64,000 nucleotides of DNA from Lophium mytilinum (lineage: Eukaryota; Ascomycota; Dothideomycetes; Mytilinidiales; Mytilinidiaceae), in contig MU004186.1 in assembly GCA_010093605.1 (NCBI GenBank), positions 513,765 through 577,764 of the forward strand, given 5' to 3'. The notes under the pieces were generated by a model. The model did not search any database and was not told the origin of the DNA. It saw only the letters and a list, made by a program, of their open reading frames with translations. How positions within the stretch are numbered: the first letter of the stretch is position 1; every line of letters starts with the position of its first letter. The position numbers were made by a program, and so were the translations under genes. Positions 11,278-23,552 of the stretch are shown here, in pieces.

Positions 11278-12980
11278 ATGACAAGCTGGCTGTCGTCTTT
11301 AGCCAGAATCACCCGACCGGTCCCTTCACTCTTCAGAACCAAACACAGAGCCCCGACGACTCCCTTCAATAGCTTGATAAACCCCTCTATCCGCCCAATG
11401 TCTGCCACCGCAGAACGCAGAGACCCTTTCAAGCCGGCGGCGAGGGTCGCGAGCCAGAATCAGGATGTCTGGTAATCAATTGGCTCTTCGCTATTCTTTT
11501 CCCCATGTTCTGTTTTTTTACCGGAAGAAAAGCACAAATGGTAGACATCTTGCTGACCATCCTATCAATCAGGACTATTGTCAATGAAGCTGCCGCCGCA
11601 TCGCCCATCCAGCCCATCGTAAACATGGGCCAGGGATTCTTCGGCTACAATCCTCCCCAATTCGTCATTGAAGCTGCGAAAGCATCCCTCGATAAAGTGG
11701 AATGCAACCAATACTCCCCCACAAAAGGCCGCCCGCGATTAAAGAAGGCCATCGCGAATGCGTACTCGCCTTTCTTCGGCCGGGAGATAAACCCAGACAC
11801 CGAGGTCACTATCACGACGGGTGCAAATGAGGGTACGATTACGTTCAAGCACTCTCAACTCTGATTGAATTAATGTAGTGGGAATACGGCTTCATAATGT
11901 TTCAGGAACGCTTGAGATACCGCGTCAGAAGCTGATATTGTCATTTCAGGCATGCTTTCCGCCTTCATGGCCTTCGTCGAGCCCGGCGACGAAGTCATCG
12001 TCTTCGAGCCCTTCTTCGACCAATACATCTCCAACATCGAGATGCCCGGCGGCAAAGTCGTCTACGTGCCCATGCACCCACCCCCAAACGGCTCTACCAC
12101 CACCTCCTCAGCCTCAGAATGGAAGATTGATATGCATCAACTCGAAGCCGCAATCACACCCCGCACACGCATGATCGTCCTCAACAGCCCCCACAACCCT
12201 ATCGGCAAGGTGTTCTCGCGCGAGGAACTTCTAGCTGTCGGCGAGCTATGCGTGAAACACGGCATCATCATCCTCAGCGACGAGGTGTACGACCGCCTCT
12301 ACTACGTCCCCTTCACACGCGTCGCAACCCTCTCCCCAGAGATCGAGCGCCTCACGCTGACCGTCGGCTCGGGCGGGAAAAACTTCTACGCGACCGGGTG
12401 GCGCGTAGGCTGGCTAATCGGCCCAGAGAACCTCATCAAATACGTTTCCGCAGCCCACACCCGCATCTGCTACAGCAGCGTCTCCCCGTTGCAAGAAGCC
12501 ACGGCCATCGGCTTCGAGGAGGCGGACAAGCACGGCTTCTGGGAGCAGAGCAAGCGGGAGATGCGGGCGAAGATGACGAAGTTCAACGCTGTGTGGGACG
12601 AGTTGGGGCTACCAGTAAGGTTTTTTCTTGTCTTACACCCAATATGTGGCCCCTATTCGATGCTAATGTTCGATCTTTTGTCAAATTAGTACTCCGACCC
12701 CGAAGGCGGCTACTTCGTCCTCGTGAATATGTCGCGCGTAAAAATGCCAGCCGACTACGACTTCCCACCCCACGTGGCCTCGCGGCCGCGCGATTTCAAG
12801 CTCTCGTGGTTCCTGATCAAGGAGCTTGGAGTTGCTGCCATCCCGCCTACTGAGTTCTTTACCCCGCAGAACGCGCATATCGTTGAGGACTGGCTACGAT
12901 TTGCGGTGTGCAAGGAAGATAGCGTACTTGAAAGCGCGATGGAGAGGCTCAGGGGGTTGAAGAAGTATATCCATGATTAG
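11278..12980 (+). CDS. BNA3: Kynurenine aminotransferase-like class I aminotransferase
   Basis: PLP-dependent fold-type I aminotransferase closest in motif to fungal Bna3/kynurenine aminotransferase, which makes kynurenic acid from kynurenine. Exons 11278-11471, 11573-11832, 11950-12614 and 12690-12980 (introns 101, 117, 75 nt); 469 aa. Visible motifs: MGQGFFGYNPP, YSPTKGRPRLKKAIA, VFEPFFDQYISN, LNSPHNPIGKVF, ILSDEVYDRLYY, and the PLP-lysine block GSGGKNFYATGWRVGWL. The first 40 residues (SSLARITRPVPSLFRTKHRA) look like a mitochondrial presequence, and a second in-frame ATG at 11398 would give a form without it, so dual localisation is possible. Substrate assignment is inferred; related enzymes also act as cysteine-conjugate beta-lyases. 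Confidence 0.85.
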
Positions 12981-13364
12981 GTGAACAGTGGTGAAGTTCG
13001 GCCGTCCGATCTTAGCCAGGACGGCAAATTTAGGGGACCAGTCAGAATTTAGATCGTGAGGGATTCACCTCAACATACCCTATAATGGTAAGAGGCTGAC
13101 AGTGTTGGTGATCAGCCATGTGTTCCTTCGAGGAAGGCAATCTTGGCTACTGGCGAGCGTCTCTCCAGCGTAAGCGTTGGTATACAATAGATCTTACCCT
13201 CCAATTCCAGGTAATTCAGACAGATTCAAGAAAAGTCAAAAGCCATCACGTCTGTAGAACGAGTGTTGACCACTTTCCTGTTCAACCTACGTCGTCCAAT
13301 ATGAGAAAAATGCAATACGCTTTCAAATTCTTCCTACTCTAGCATCGATACTTAGACATGCCCC
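12981..13364. other. Convergent intergenic region
   Basis: 384 bp between two converging 3' ends. No gene or repeat seen. Confidence 0.5.
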
Positions 13365-16300
13365 TCAAATCGCAATAAAGAAGCTCTTCTCCCCCTCCCT
13401 CGGCTCCACCCGCGCCCGCTGGATAATCGGATCCGCACAACTGACCCTAATCCTCTCCACCGTCGCCGGCGAGACTAAACTAAGCACCTCCTCCTCACCG
13501 AACTGCTTCCTCGCAGCCTTCAGCGCATCGCGAATAGCGAAGAAGACAGCCGAGCCCATGAAAAGGGGCGGTTCACCTATCCCTCAATTAGCACTCCAAA
13601 CCCAAAAAAGCGGGAGAACGGGAGGAAAAAAATCAACATACCAACGCCGCGACTTCTCTGAATCGTCCTCAAATTCTCCCACTGCACATCCTTCAACAAA
13701 CTCACATTCATCTCCTGCGGCACATCCCTAAACCCCGGAATCTTATACGCCCCGGGGCCGCGCGTGAAAATCTGCCCACTACCACGATGCCACAACATCT
13801 CCTCCGTCGTGAACAGGCCCTGGCCCTGCACAAACGCGCCCTCGATCTGGCCATAGTCGATAGCGGGGTTGATGGAGCGCCCGACGTCCATCTTAATATC
13901 CGCGCGCAGACACGTCCAATCCCCCGTCAGCGTGTCGATCTCGACCTCGGCGGCCGCGACGCCCTGCGTGAAGTAGAAGAACATCTGCCCCGTGTTCGGC
14001 CCCCAGACGTAACCGATGTCGGGCGTTTTGTAGAAGCCGTTGGCGGAGAGGTTGACGCGGTCGAAGTAGGCGGCGTGCGCGAGCTGCTTCATCGTGGCGT
14101 CCGGGCCGAGCTTCTCGCGGTAGGGCGCCAGGCGCTCGTTGAGCTGCTCGCAGGCGTTCCAGATGGCGTAACCGTTGAGGTCGGAGGAGGCAGAGGCGGC
14201 GGTCGAAGACGTGTTGGCGACGGTGTTGGTGGCGGTTTCGGAGATGAAGACGCTGGATTGAGGGACTTGGAGCGCTTCGGCGGCGATCATGGTCATCTTG
14301 GTGTGCAGGCCCTGGCCCATTTCGGTGCCGCCGTGGGCGAGGAGGATGGAGCCGTCGTGGTAGATGTGGACGAGGGCGCCGGCTTGGTTGAGGAAGAGGG
14401 CGGTGAAGGAGATGCCGAATTTGGTGGGGATGATGGCGAGGCCGCGTTTGTTCCATTTGTGGGTTGCGTTGAACTCTTCGATGGCCTGGCGGCGTTGGGC
14501 GTAGTTGGACTCGTCTTGAACTTGCTGGTACATGAGGGGGACGTAAAAATCTTTCAGCTCCTGGTTGAAATGGGTTTCCTCGCCAGGTTTGTACATGTTG
14601 ATTTCGCGGAATTTCTCAACCGGTATGTTGAGATGATCTGCAACTTCTGACATATAGGACTCGGCGATGAACATGCCCTGCGGTCCACCGAAGCCTCGGA
14701 ATGCTGTGTTGGAGACGGTGTTGGTCTTTGCGATTCGTCCCCTGACGTGGATGTTCGGAATCATGTAGACTCCGTCGACATGAGACAGCGCTCGATCGAC
14801 AACAGCAGCACTCAAATCTTGACTCCAGCCACCATTATTGATTACATCTGCATCGAGAGCTTGAATCTTGCCGTCGTTGTTGACAGCAACCTTCCATCTT
14901 CCCAGGAAGGGATGACGCTGACCAGAAGTCATGATATCCTCGTCTCGGTTGAGCATGCACCGCACTGGACGTCCAGTCTTCTTTGCAGCCACCGCGCAGA
15001 TACCAGCAAGCTGAACAGACCTAGTCTCTTTGCCACCAAAGCCACCTCCCATGCGCTTGACCCTCGAAACAATCTTGTTGGCATCAACACCTGTGACTTG
15101 TGCCACATAGGCCTGGGTCTCGGTCGGGTTCTGTGTGCTGCTAAAGACGTCCATTTCGCCGTCTTCCAGTTTAGGGACGCAGACCACTGCCTGAGTCTCC
15201 AGATAGAAATGTTCCTGGCCGCCCATCCGCGCAATGCCAGTGAAGACATGATCTGCTTCAGCAAATGCCTTCTCAGTATCGCCCTTGATAATGTAGCGGA
15301 AATGTTCGAAGTAGCTCTCCTTCTCGATGGCCTCTTCAATCGTAAAAATCGCTTGAAGATCTTCGTACTCAACCTTGACAGCCCTAGCACCGGCCTCTGC
15401 CTGCTTCGCAGATGCCGCCAATATAATTCCAATCGGCTGACCGGCAGTGAACACCTCATCCACTGCGAAGAAAGTCTCGTCGCACACAGGGGCGCCCCAC
15501 CAATTAGCTTGTGGGTTCGGAAGGTCGTGGTGGTCCACGTAGTCCGCAACACCAGGAAGATCCAATGCTGCCGATGGATCTACGCTAATGAGCTTTGCAT
15601 GTGCTTTGGTTGATAGAACGAGACATCCGTAAAGCTCGTTCTTCTGTACAGGGATGTCATCGGTGTATTGAGCCTCTCCAGTACATTGCTTCATCGCAGC
15701 GACGTGCGGTCGTTCCGAGCCCAAGATCTTCTGCTCATAAGCTTTCGCGGATGCATGATCCTTAGAACCGTGAGATATTATCCGTTCAATTTCGCCAATT
15801 GCTTCTGCATCAACAATAGCCTCCTCAGCCTTGAGCTCAGCTAGGACTTCGTTGTAGAACTTGTAGAAGAAGCCGAGAGCGAGGGATTTCCTGTAGGTCG
15901 CCATACCACCGGGAACGCCAAATCTTAGATCGAAATCTTCTTCCAGGGCGCCCATGACACCCTCCAGAGTGGCAGGATCGGTCCATTTCTTACCATCTAA
16001 GAACTCTCCGGCCTTCTTCGCAGCGATCGTGATGGGTGCCATACCGCCATACACTAGGCTCACGCTTTCAACGACATAGGCGTCATTGAGCTTGACTCTT
16101 AAAGCCGCGTTTACGATAGCAATATCGTCATCTTTCCTTTTAGCTTGCTTGTAGGCCCTCATGTATTCACCCTTCTCTTTAGCAGTTGGTATCCGCAAGC
16201 CAGCAATGACGGCATCAGGAGGCAGCGCCGTGACACGGTAGCCTTTGAAAAACTCGGACATGGGTATCTCCGTGGTCTTGTCGAGAGATTTCGCAATCAG

Positions 16301-17600
16301 AGTCGCATTGGACGCAACAAAGACGGGGTTCAAATCGGAGATAGGAGAAGCAGTTGCAAGGTTTCCAGCTGGAGTACCAACGTTCCGGATTTGCCTTCCT
16401 GCAAAGTATCGAATCGCCTTTAGTATCGCAGCAAAGGGCTGACCGCGCGCTTCTCCGTAATGTTTGACAGCCTCTTTCGCGATTTTCTCCAAATCGGTAA
16501 GCACGACGTTGCCACCGATTTCTAAGTAGTCATCTTCGAACGAGTACTGCCGAAGCTCTGGAATATCTCCAACAAAGACCGAAGCGGTATATTGCATAGC
16601 CTTGAACTTGATCTCAATCTGCGTCTCGGTGCTACCTCCGATGATCTTAGCCGAGGGATACGCACTCTTGATTTCCAGTAGCTGTTGCAAAGTGACAGGC
16701 CTGAACCACTTCTTCCTCTTATTGCCAAAGGCCAGAGGCTTGAAGTCGTGTTTGCGGAGCGTGGGAGGAAATATGAGCTCAGTATCAGGCTTATACTCAA
16801 TAAATCCAGGGGGTGTGAATCTCTTGATCGGTTGCTGGTCATCATCTACTCCACTCTTGCAGCATCCACCTCCGTTGCCGTTCTTCTCCATGCAACATCC
16901 CCCACCTCCATTTGCAGCCGCCTTTCCGCATGTTCTCTCCGCGCTGAAGCTCTGAGCCGCATCCAATATTGGTCTGTATCCTGTACATCTGCAGAGATTG
17001 CCATCGAAGGCCTCTTCTACCTCGTGTTCGGTGGGACTGGGATCATTTCGGAGTAGAGCGTAGAGGCTCTAGTTTCGAGTTAGCTAAGCCTAGATTAGGA
17101 TCTATGAGGGAGATACCATGACAATCCCAGGCGTGCAAAAACCGCATTGGCTGCCGTTGCTTTTCGCTATTCTCTCCTGTGCTGCATGGGGTTGCTTGAC
17201 ATTCCCTATACCCTCCACTGTGATGACATGCTTGCCATCAACACTGACCAGCGGTGCGAGGCAAGCATTGACTGAAGCATGGTAGATCTGCTTAGTCGTA
17301 GGATTGTATTGGGAGACAACCTGATCCAATCAATTCTAAGAACAATATATTTCAGTAGGTAGTATTGCCACTCACAACCGTACAAGCGCCACATCCTCCC
17401 TCAGCACAACCAAGCTTCGTACCCGTGAGTCCAATGCCTCGCAGGTACTCTAGCAAAGTAACTTCAGGGTCAGCAGAATCTAGAGTGACTTTAGTGCCAT
17501 TGAGGTAAAAGCGGAGCGTGTCATCGTAGGCGTCGGTGACGGAGATCAAAGACCGCGTCGACGCAACTGACACAGCAGGCTCGACAATGCCAGGCGCCAT
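13365..17600 (-). CDS. Xanthine dehydrogenase (purine hydroxylase I)
   Basis: Molybdoflavoenzyme oxidising hypoxanthine and xanthine to urate in purine use as nitrogen source (hxA of Aspergillus). Exons 17600-17376, 17320-17117, 17068-13642 and 13576-13365 (introns 55, 48, 65 nt); 1355 aa, usual for the family. Domains in order: plant-type [2Fe-2S] ([14 protein letters not shown]); second [2Fe-2S] ([20 protein letters not shown]); the Gly/Cys linker typical of fungal forms ([18 protein letters not shown]); FAD domain ([30 protein letters not shown]); molybdenum domain ([35 protein letters not shown]). The catalytic Glu sits in GVGEPPLF, formed across the last intron. The 3' end has G/T-ending codons unlike the C-ending middle. 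A nitrogen-regulated promoter is likely (see upstream region). Confidence 0.95.
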
Positions 17601-19069
17601 CTTGATAGGGTATAAGAAAGAAGGAAATCGGAATGATCCAGGGTCAATAGAAGAGAAAGGAACAATGTAGGACCACAGCACTAGAGAAAGCTACCCTGCA
17701 GGTATTAGAAGCAGTGGGGCAGGTCAGTAAGATATGGGTTGAAGCCGCGGCAGGCCGGCTCCCGATGAAAAGAAGGAACACAGGCTGACGAATGAAACGG
17801 CCGGCAGTTCGTTGGCCGTGGGTCTTATCATCTAAGGCCCTTTCCCGCGCCTGGAGTTGACAGTTTGCGGCATGTAGGAGGGCGGAGATGGCCGTCATAG
17901 GCCGCTAAAGTGGACGCTTCCGTGTGAGGGGCAGGCCCCAGATCTCAGATCCAGCCCTTTGTTTGGTTAAGCTTCACCACAGCGCGGCACGAGTTCGTAG
18001 ATCTGTTTTGTTTTTGCGTGTAGAGCATCACAGCTATAGTCATGAACACGGCTGTATTCAAATGCGCGGCCACCTCCGAGAACACCGGTAAGCCCCTGTT
18101 TTCTATGGCATATTGTGTATCACGTGACAATAGCACGCTGTTATGTTTTGGATCAGCAACAAGTGCTGACTATTCTATAGTAGACACATGAGGTGTGGGT
18201 AGGGTACGCGCAATACTCTTAGGGGAAAACTGACCTTACCAAAGTCCATTTCCGCTTTCGAACCTGAGCATACAATGTATTCTATAAAACTGAGCAGTGA
18301 CTAAGCGAACCTAAACATCATCAGGGCCCATATCCACTACGACACAGGGTATGCGAATCATCCACTCGATAATCACCCAATCTCTCCAGCTTGCCGACCC
18401 CTGCGTCGGCGCCTACACATGCACCTTTATCACCCGCAGCTGCAGGTTGTCTCGCTGCGATGCGATTTTGTCGAGATCAAGATTTTAGAGCCTGACTGGG
18501 GACTGTCATTCTTTTGTCTATCTATTGGAAGCTTCCTTCTTAGTATCACCGAAAGCCACGGTATTAATCTTAACGACAAGCTGGCCCAGAAAGCTGGCTG
18601 CGGACCGTTGCGCATCTCGCCCCCACGCAGTGTCTAATGCTGTTATTGGCTCTGATCGTTCGAGGTGGCTATCTGACCGAACAGGGACCACTCCCCAGGG
18701 GCTCGACCTGACAGCCAACATACTACAGTACTGGTACCGTGCTGCAGCACCACTAATTGTGGCTTCCTCCTGTATCAGCATGTCTGTTTTTCCCACAGGT
18801 GATGTTTCAGGATATTTCGTCATCACCGAACTGACAAATGCATAACAACCAGCAGATACAGGCGCCGCGCGAGGCTGAGACATGCCATTGTCGAGGTGCA
18901 TACGATCAGGCGGAACGGTGCCTAGCCGTACGTATATAGACTGGCATTCAGCCTTTCTGCAGCTACTTGTGAGCGCTCCCAGCGACTTGAACAGGCCACT
19001 TCATGGTCAGAACGCGCGGTCTTTTCAACTACAGCCACGCTTCCATTCAAACAGACGAGACGCATTCCG
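17601..19069. other. Long divergent intergenic region with GATA-type sites
   Basis: 1.47 kb between the start codons of xanthine dehydrogenase and the membrane protein gene. HGATAR-type sites that AreA/Nit2 factors bind can be read near 17603 (TGATAG), 17823 (TTATCA, reverse), 18366 (CGATAA) and 18669 (CTATCT, reverse). A CACGTG-containing stretch lies near 18121. I did not find a perfect UaY palindrome (TCGG-N6-CCGA). Several short ORFs here lack coding character. Confidence 0.4.
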
Positions 19070-21597
19070 ATGAAGTTTCCAGTCCCTTTCATTCGAGCTA
19101 TGTTCAAGTCGCGTCGAGTTAGGATTCCGGCTATCATCAGTACCGCACTCCAAGTCTATACCAATATCATATCTCCCGCCATTCACGATGCCCTTCGATC
19201 ATGGGGCACATCCATTGTCGGCGTTTGGATGAGAGACATCGCCTCTTTCCCTCAACGAGCAGGACCAGAGCCAAAGAAGATCGCAATATATCGAAGTAAA
19301 TTCATCTGGGCGCTCTCTTTACTTATTCACCTTCTTCCAATCTGGGCTTGTACAAGCCTGGCAGCAATAAATCTAAGAGGATTCTACCTTGGAAGTCAAA
19401 TGGCCGGTAAAATCGGCCATACCCAGCTCAAATTACTCGGCCTTCAGGTGACTTCCAAGCTGTTGGAGCTGTTGATTCTTGCATCCCTCTCAAATCATGT
19501 CTCGTCCCTCATAAGATTTGAGCTTCTCAGTCACCGAGGGCTGCCATTTGGGGCACTAACCTCCAGTTCGCAGATTAGTAGCTTGTCTTATCTATGGTCG
19601 ATGGAGCTGTGGGCATTACTCTTTTCACCTTCAATGAAAAAGAGACATAGATTCAGATTCTTCGGCCTATTATTTCTGTGTGCTCTGCTGGGAGGCGTGG
19701 TTGGCCCCGCAATCGCGACGCTGCTGCAACCCCAATTAGACTTCTGGCCCGCCGGGGGCACGGATCTTTGGCTCAATTCCACCCTGGATAGGCTCTTTCC
19801 ACCAACTCTAGATATGAGTACCCTTCCGACCTTAGAGTGCGCCACAACTGGGCTGGATGTATGTCCTACGGCAGGCTGGGAAACAATGAACGACTGGTTG
19901 CGAATTTTGTACTTTACCGACAGAGGTGATGACTATGGCAGACCCTCATCCACTTCGTGGATTCCTAGTACTTTATCAATACCTGCGCAGACCGTGAGCC
20001 TTGAACCTTTTTACACCATTCGCCCCCCAGTTGACGATGAGTTTTTCGCTTTCTCATGGATGAAACTTCCTCACGTCGGACTTGCCCAGGCTTTGAGCAC
20101 TGGCAGCCACTTGTGGTGGTCAGCTGCTATAAGGGCTTCACAAAACTACGGAAAGGGCTCTCGACTCTGGGACAAAGTAACAGACCAATACTCTTTTGTT
20201 CATCTCAGTCCAGAAGTTCAGACGCAGTGCAACCACACCCTCTACAACGCCACAGCACTGAAGGCTTGCGTTCCTTTTCGTCAAGCAGAGTCTCCCTGGG
20301 AAACCATAGAACAATGCGATAACGAAGCTATCGAAGCATGGGTCAGTAACGACCTTGAAAACACCCGACCGACAGTTCACTGGATCGATGGTAGTAGCAA
20401 CTGGAACGGGGCCCCAAACATTTCCGATCTTAATCTACCAGGCGGCTACAACGCAGCGGCACTCGTGACGCTTCCGAAAACTGTCTCAAAAGATGTGCAT
20501 GCAATAGGATGCTCGGTGAGGGTGCAATACGGAGTTGGCACATACACCACAGAGTCTGTTAGTGGCAAAGTTGGAATTGGTCTAACTATATTTACTGAGG
20601 ACAAGGTGCCACGCGGGTGACAGAAAAACGCGTACACTAAATCACCAAAATCGCTTAGATCAGCAAAAGACACCTGAAAGTAGAGCATCTTCCAACCACC
20701 AAATCTGATTAGTATCATATGAAAACTAGATCGTTGTATAGAGCTCCTTCTGAGGATTACTTTTGTCTACTTTGAGGATATTGTTCTCTCAGAAAGTGGC
20801 AGCTGTATTGTCTACCGAAAGCGACAAGTGGTTTTGGTGTACGCGTTTTTCTGTCAGCCGGGTGGGTGCCTTTATCACAGCCGAGACCGCAATTGCAAAC
20901 AGGCTGGCTCAACGACTTGAACCCAACTCCTCTTCATTCGAACACGTCAATATTCGAGCAGATGCTCATTACTGCCGGTGTCTGGGACCCACACACCAAC
21001 CAGTCAGACCCAGTCACAAGCAAAGTGGAAGCCATTCTGCTTTTCCTCATTGCAAATGGAATGGCACGTACCGACCCCTACGCTACGACCCAAAGCACAG
21101 TAGAATACCGCGACCCAGATACAGGCGAACCTACGAACTGGTGGCAGGCTCTCATACCTAAGGGCGTCTTTGACTACGGTGGGAACGCCTTCAAACTCAC
21201 GCCGGAGCAACGAATCCAGTCCATGAGGCTCCATATGAACACTGACCTTCAAGGTTACGCATACGGCTACCATTCCGGGAGTGGCGCAGGGCTACTTTTC
21301 TCCGGCGTTGTAGTGATTATCTATGTGGCCCTGTCGCTCGTATTGTTAGTCAGCTTCTGGATACAACATAGGTGGTTGATTTCAAGCAGCTGGCACACAA
21401 GCACCGAGATCCTCGCCCTGGCGCTTGGATCGGAGGCGCTGCCTGCTTCGACGTCCGCGCTACAAAACACCTCGGTGGGCATCCACAACTTGAGCTCACT
21501 GCAACACAAACTGCGTCTCATCGCCAAAGACGGGAAGGTCCAAATCGTACTTGCAGAAGAGCCCGGGCCTTACATTCGTCCCAATGTTGAGTACTAA
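19070..21597 (+). pseudogene. Multi-pass membrane protein gene, interrupted by a MITE
   Basis: Fungal membrane protein of unknown function. The 5' part (19070-20620) encodes 516 aa with hydrophobic helices around residues 78-102 (FIWALSLLIHLLPIWACTSL), 125-150 and 198-222 (GLLFLCALLGGVVGPAIATLL split here), followed by a long extracellular-type domain with N-glycosylation motifs. A 239-bp MITE at 20618-20856 supplies the stop codon. The 3' part (20857-21597) continues the same protein: GWVPLSQP, a further ectodomain, a last helix (SGVVVIIYVALSLVLLVSFW) and a 70-aa tail. Removing 245 bp (element plus about 6 bp) brings GGG and TGG codons back in one frame. Both halves are otherwise open, so the insertion looks recent. 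The family is a common ascomycete hypothetical type; I cannot name a function. The shortened 516-aa form could still be made. Confidence 0.75.
20618..20856. mobile_element. 239-bp MITE inside a membrane protein gene
   Basis: Terminal inverted repeats of 20 perfect bases, TGACAGAAAAACGCGTACAC at 20618-20637 with its complement at 20837-20856; similarity continues about 15 bases further in. No coding capacity. The flanks CGCGGG (left) and GCCGGG (right) could be an imperfect 6-bp target duplication; I am not sure, so the superfamily is open. No second copy found in this window. Confidence 0.85.
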
Positions 21598-22476
21598 AAT
21601 GATTACAGCGAGCTCGGCACAAGGAAGGCACCTAGGGTCGATTATTACTATTCATTACTCTATTATATACAATTGAGATGTGACTGAGGAAAAAGCGAGT
21701 GGTTCATTACGTGGGAATATAGAAAACTTGGTCCTCGAGCAAGCTAGATTATAGTCCAGCGTAACAAGGCACGTAATCGCACTTGGAAACTATGCTTCAC
21801 TATTCCTGACCAAATCGATACCACAATAATATGGATGGATAAAGTGGCGAGGGTGAAATCCGAAGTGCCCATAGACCCCTCAAGTTCAACTATCAGCCAG
21901 AGATTCGGCCGCTTAATATTCAGAATTGGGCCTTCTTAGCTTCGGCTGGCTGCTCAAATTGGCTTCCCTAGTTGAATGGCTGACCACGTAGATGTTGGCT
22001 GGCCGCCCAGGATGAAGCTGGTCGCCTAGGAAATGGCTGGCATGTTTGAGTTTGGCTGGCCCAAATCCAGACCAAGCCGAGCATCAACTACCCAGTTTCA
22101 GGCCTCATTCCCAGCTCACCCCTTGAACTCTCCTTCGCGTAAAGTTTCCCATACACTCTAGCAAGGATGGATCCAGATAGACATCAAATAGGAGTATTTT
22201 ACCGAGTTTGGATAGAATAGTGAGTTGAAGCTGAGCGTCCTCAGTTGTGGCGGTGCAACCTGAGCAGAGATAGGTAAAGCCAGATTTGAGCTGGGTGTTA
22301 TTCTGGCATACGGACACTGATTACCGCGCCATCTTAACGAGGAAGTGAGACGAGATAAGTTGGTCGATGATCTGCGCCTCAGTACACCTGTAGGTCTGTT
22401 TTGTTCTCACGGTGACACGAGAATAGAATGTTCGTTTGTGGACCAAAGCCTCAACCTGCACACCTCAAGCAGTGTC
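21598..22476. other. Gene-free region with degenerate GGCTGGC repeats
   Basis: The stretch about 21945-22065 contains six or seven GGCTGGC/GGCTGAC/GCTGGTC motifs about 18-27 bases apart, a degenerate tandem repeat. The remainder shows no gene I can support. Confidence 0.5.
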
Positions 22477-22697
22477 TACAGTCCTAGGCCACAAGTCTGG
22501 GCACACGGCCTCGGCTCCAACTTGCCCGCTCAACACCACTGTTAGGGGTAGCCTGGCTGCTGAGCAGGCAATTCCGTCTAGAGGCAGTCTAATCTGCACT
22601 GCTTAAAGCTTGACATCGACCTTGAGTCTTCGAAACCATGCGGGGGACCCCAAGCAGTGGCATACCAGTGTGCCCAGACTTGTAACCTGTCACTGTA
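22477..22697 (+). mobile_element. TACAGT-ended MITE, copy 1 (221 bp)
   Basis: Begins TACAGT at 22477 and ends ACTGTA at 22697. The inverted ends share ACAAGTCTGGGCACAC. TA at both borders fits a TA target duplication and so a Tc1/mariner-derived MITE. The interior carries GTCTTCGAAA and an AAGCAGTGG motif also found in copies at 52837 and 62033. Non-coding. Confidence 0.8.
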
Positions 22698-23552
22698 AGG
22701 GGGCAGTGCCCTTGTATTGAATCACAGATCGCATGTCACTTCCTGGAGGTCAACAATGGGCTGAAGCCCTTCATATACTGCCAAGAGAGTGTAAAGTTGA
22801 TTGATGAACTGTTGAATTGATAGCTATCTATCGTACACGACGACGACTGATGATCGCAGTAAGCGACATCTCACGCCAAAACCCCTTTTCGCCACTAGCT
22901 ATCATGATGCCGTGAACCGAGAGAAGCAATCAAATCCGTGTCCTTACCGTTATTAAAACATAGCTCCAAAGATAGAGACAAGAACGCAAGAGAGAAAGCA
23001 CCGTGGCACTATTCGCAAGGAGATCGAAAGTCCGGAAGCTTGAATCATGGTCAGATCGCAGCAGCAGGACAACCAAGGAAAAGCAACCAGGGACCATCCA
23101 GCCGCTCAGGTGCAGGGCCACTCCTGACGGCGGCAAGACGGTGCAAAATAATGATGACCCGGCGGTCACAGGCCAAGTATGTCATCCAGATGTCATGTTG
23201 AAGCCAATCAAGATGCAGCAGCAGTAGGTATCAATCGTCTCCGTCCGGGAAGTGGAAGTAGTTCAAAGGTTTTCGGAGTCATCCATGAGCGACCAATAGT
23301 AGTAGTCAACCATGATCGACATGCGATCAGACGAGCATCAGCCACAGTTCAAGACTTCAGACCTTGGTAGGGCCGCCGGTATGTCAGATCAGTCCGGGGA
23401 AACGGTCCAAGTGTAGAGTGAGAGTCAAGCCATCAGAGAAAAGTCGCAAAGCATCGGTCATGCAGTCATGCATCAAGCGTCGAAGTCTCAGCAGCAAGCG
23501 CACCAACGTCACGGTGGACACATCAAGCTGGCACTCAGGCGGAGGGCGGCAG
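22698..23552. other. 3' flank of the KH gene
   Basis: 855 bp between the MITE and the stop of the KH-domain gene on the minus strand. Short overlapping ORFs only, none with recognisable similarity. Probably 3' UTR nearest the KH gene. Confidence 0.4.

Noticed and set aside
13787-14650. 287-codon plus-strand ORF inside xanthine dehydrogenase
   Set aside because: It is antisense to conserved molybdenum-domain coding sequence. C-ending codons on the real strand leave few stops on the other, so it is a composition shadow.
20617-20857. MITE spliced out as an intron (GTGACA to TCTGTCAG)
   Set aside because: The acceptor side looks good, but this join puts the downstream part into the wrong frame, so it would not restore the protein.
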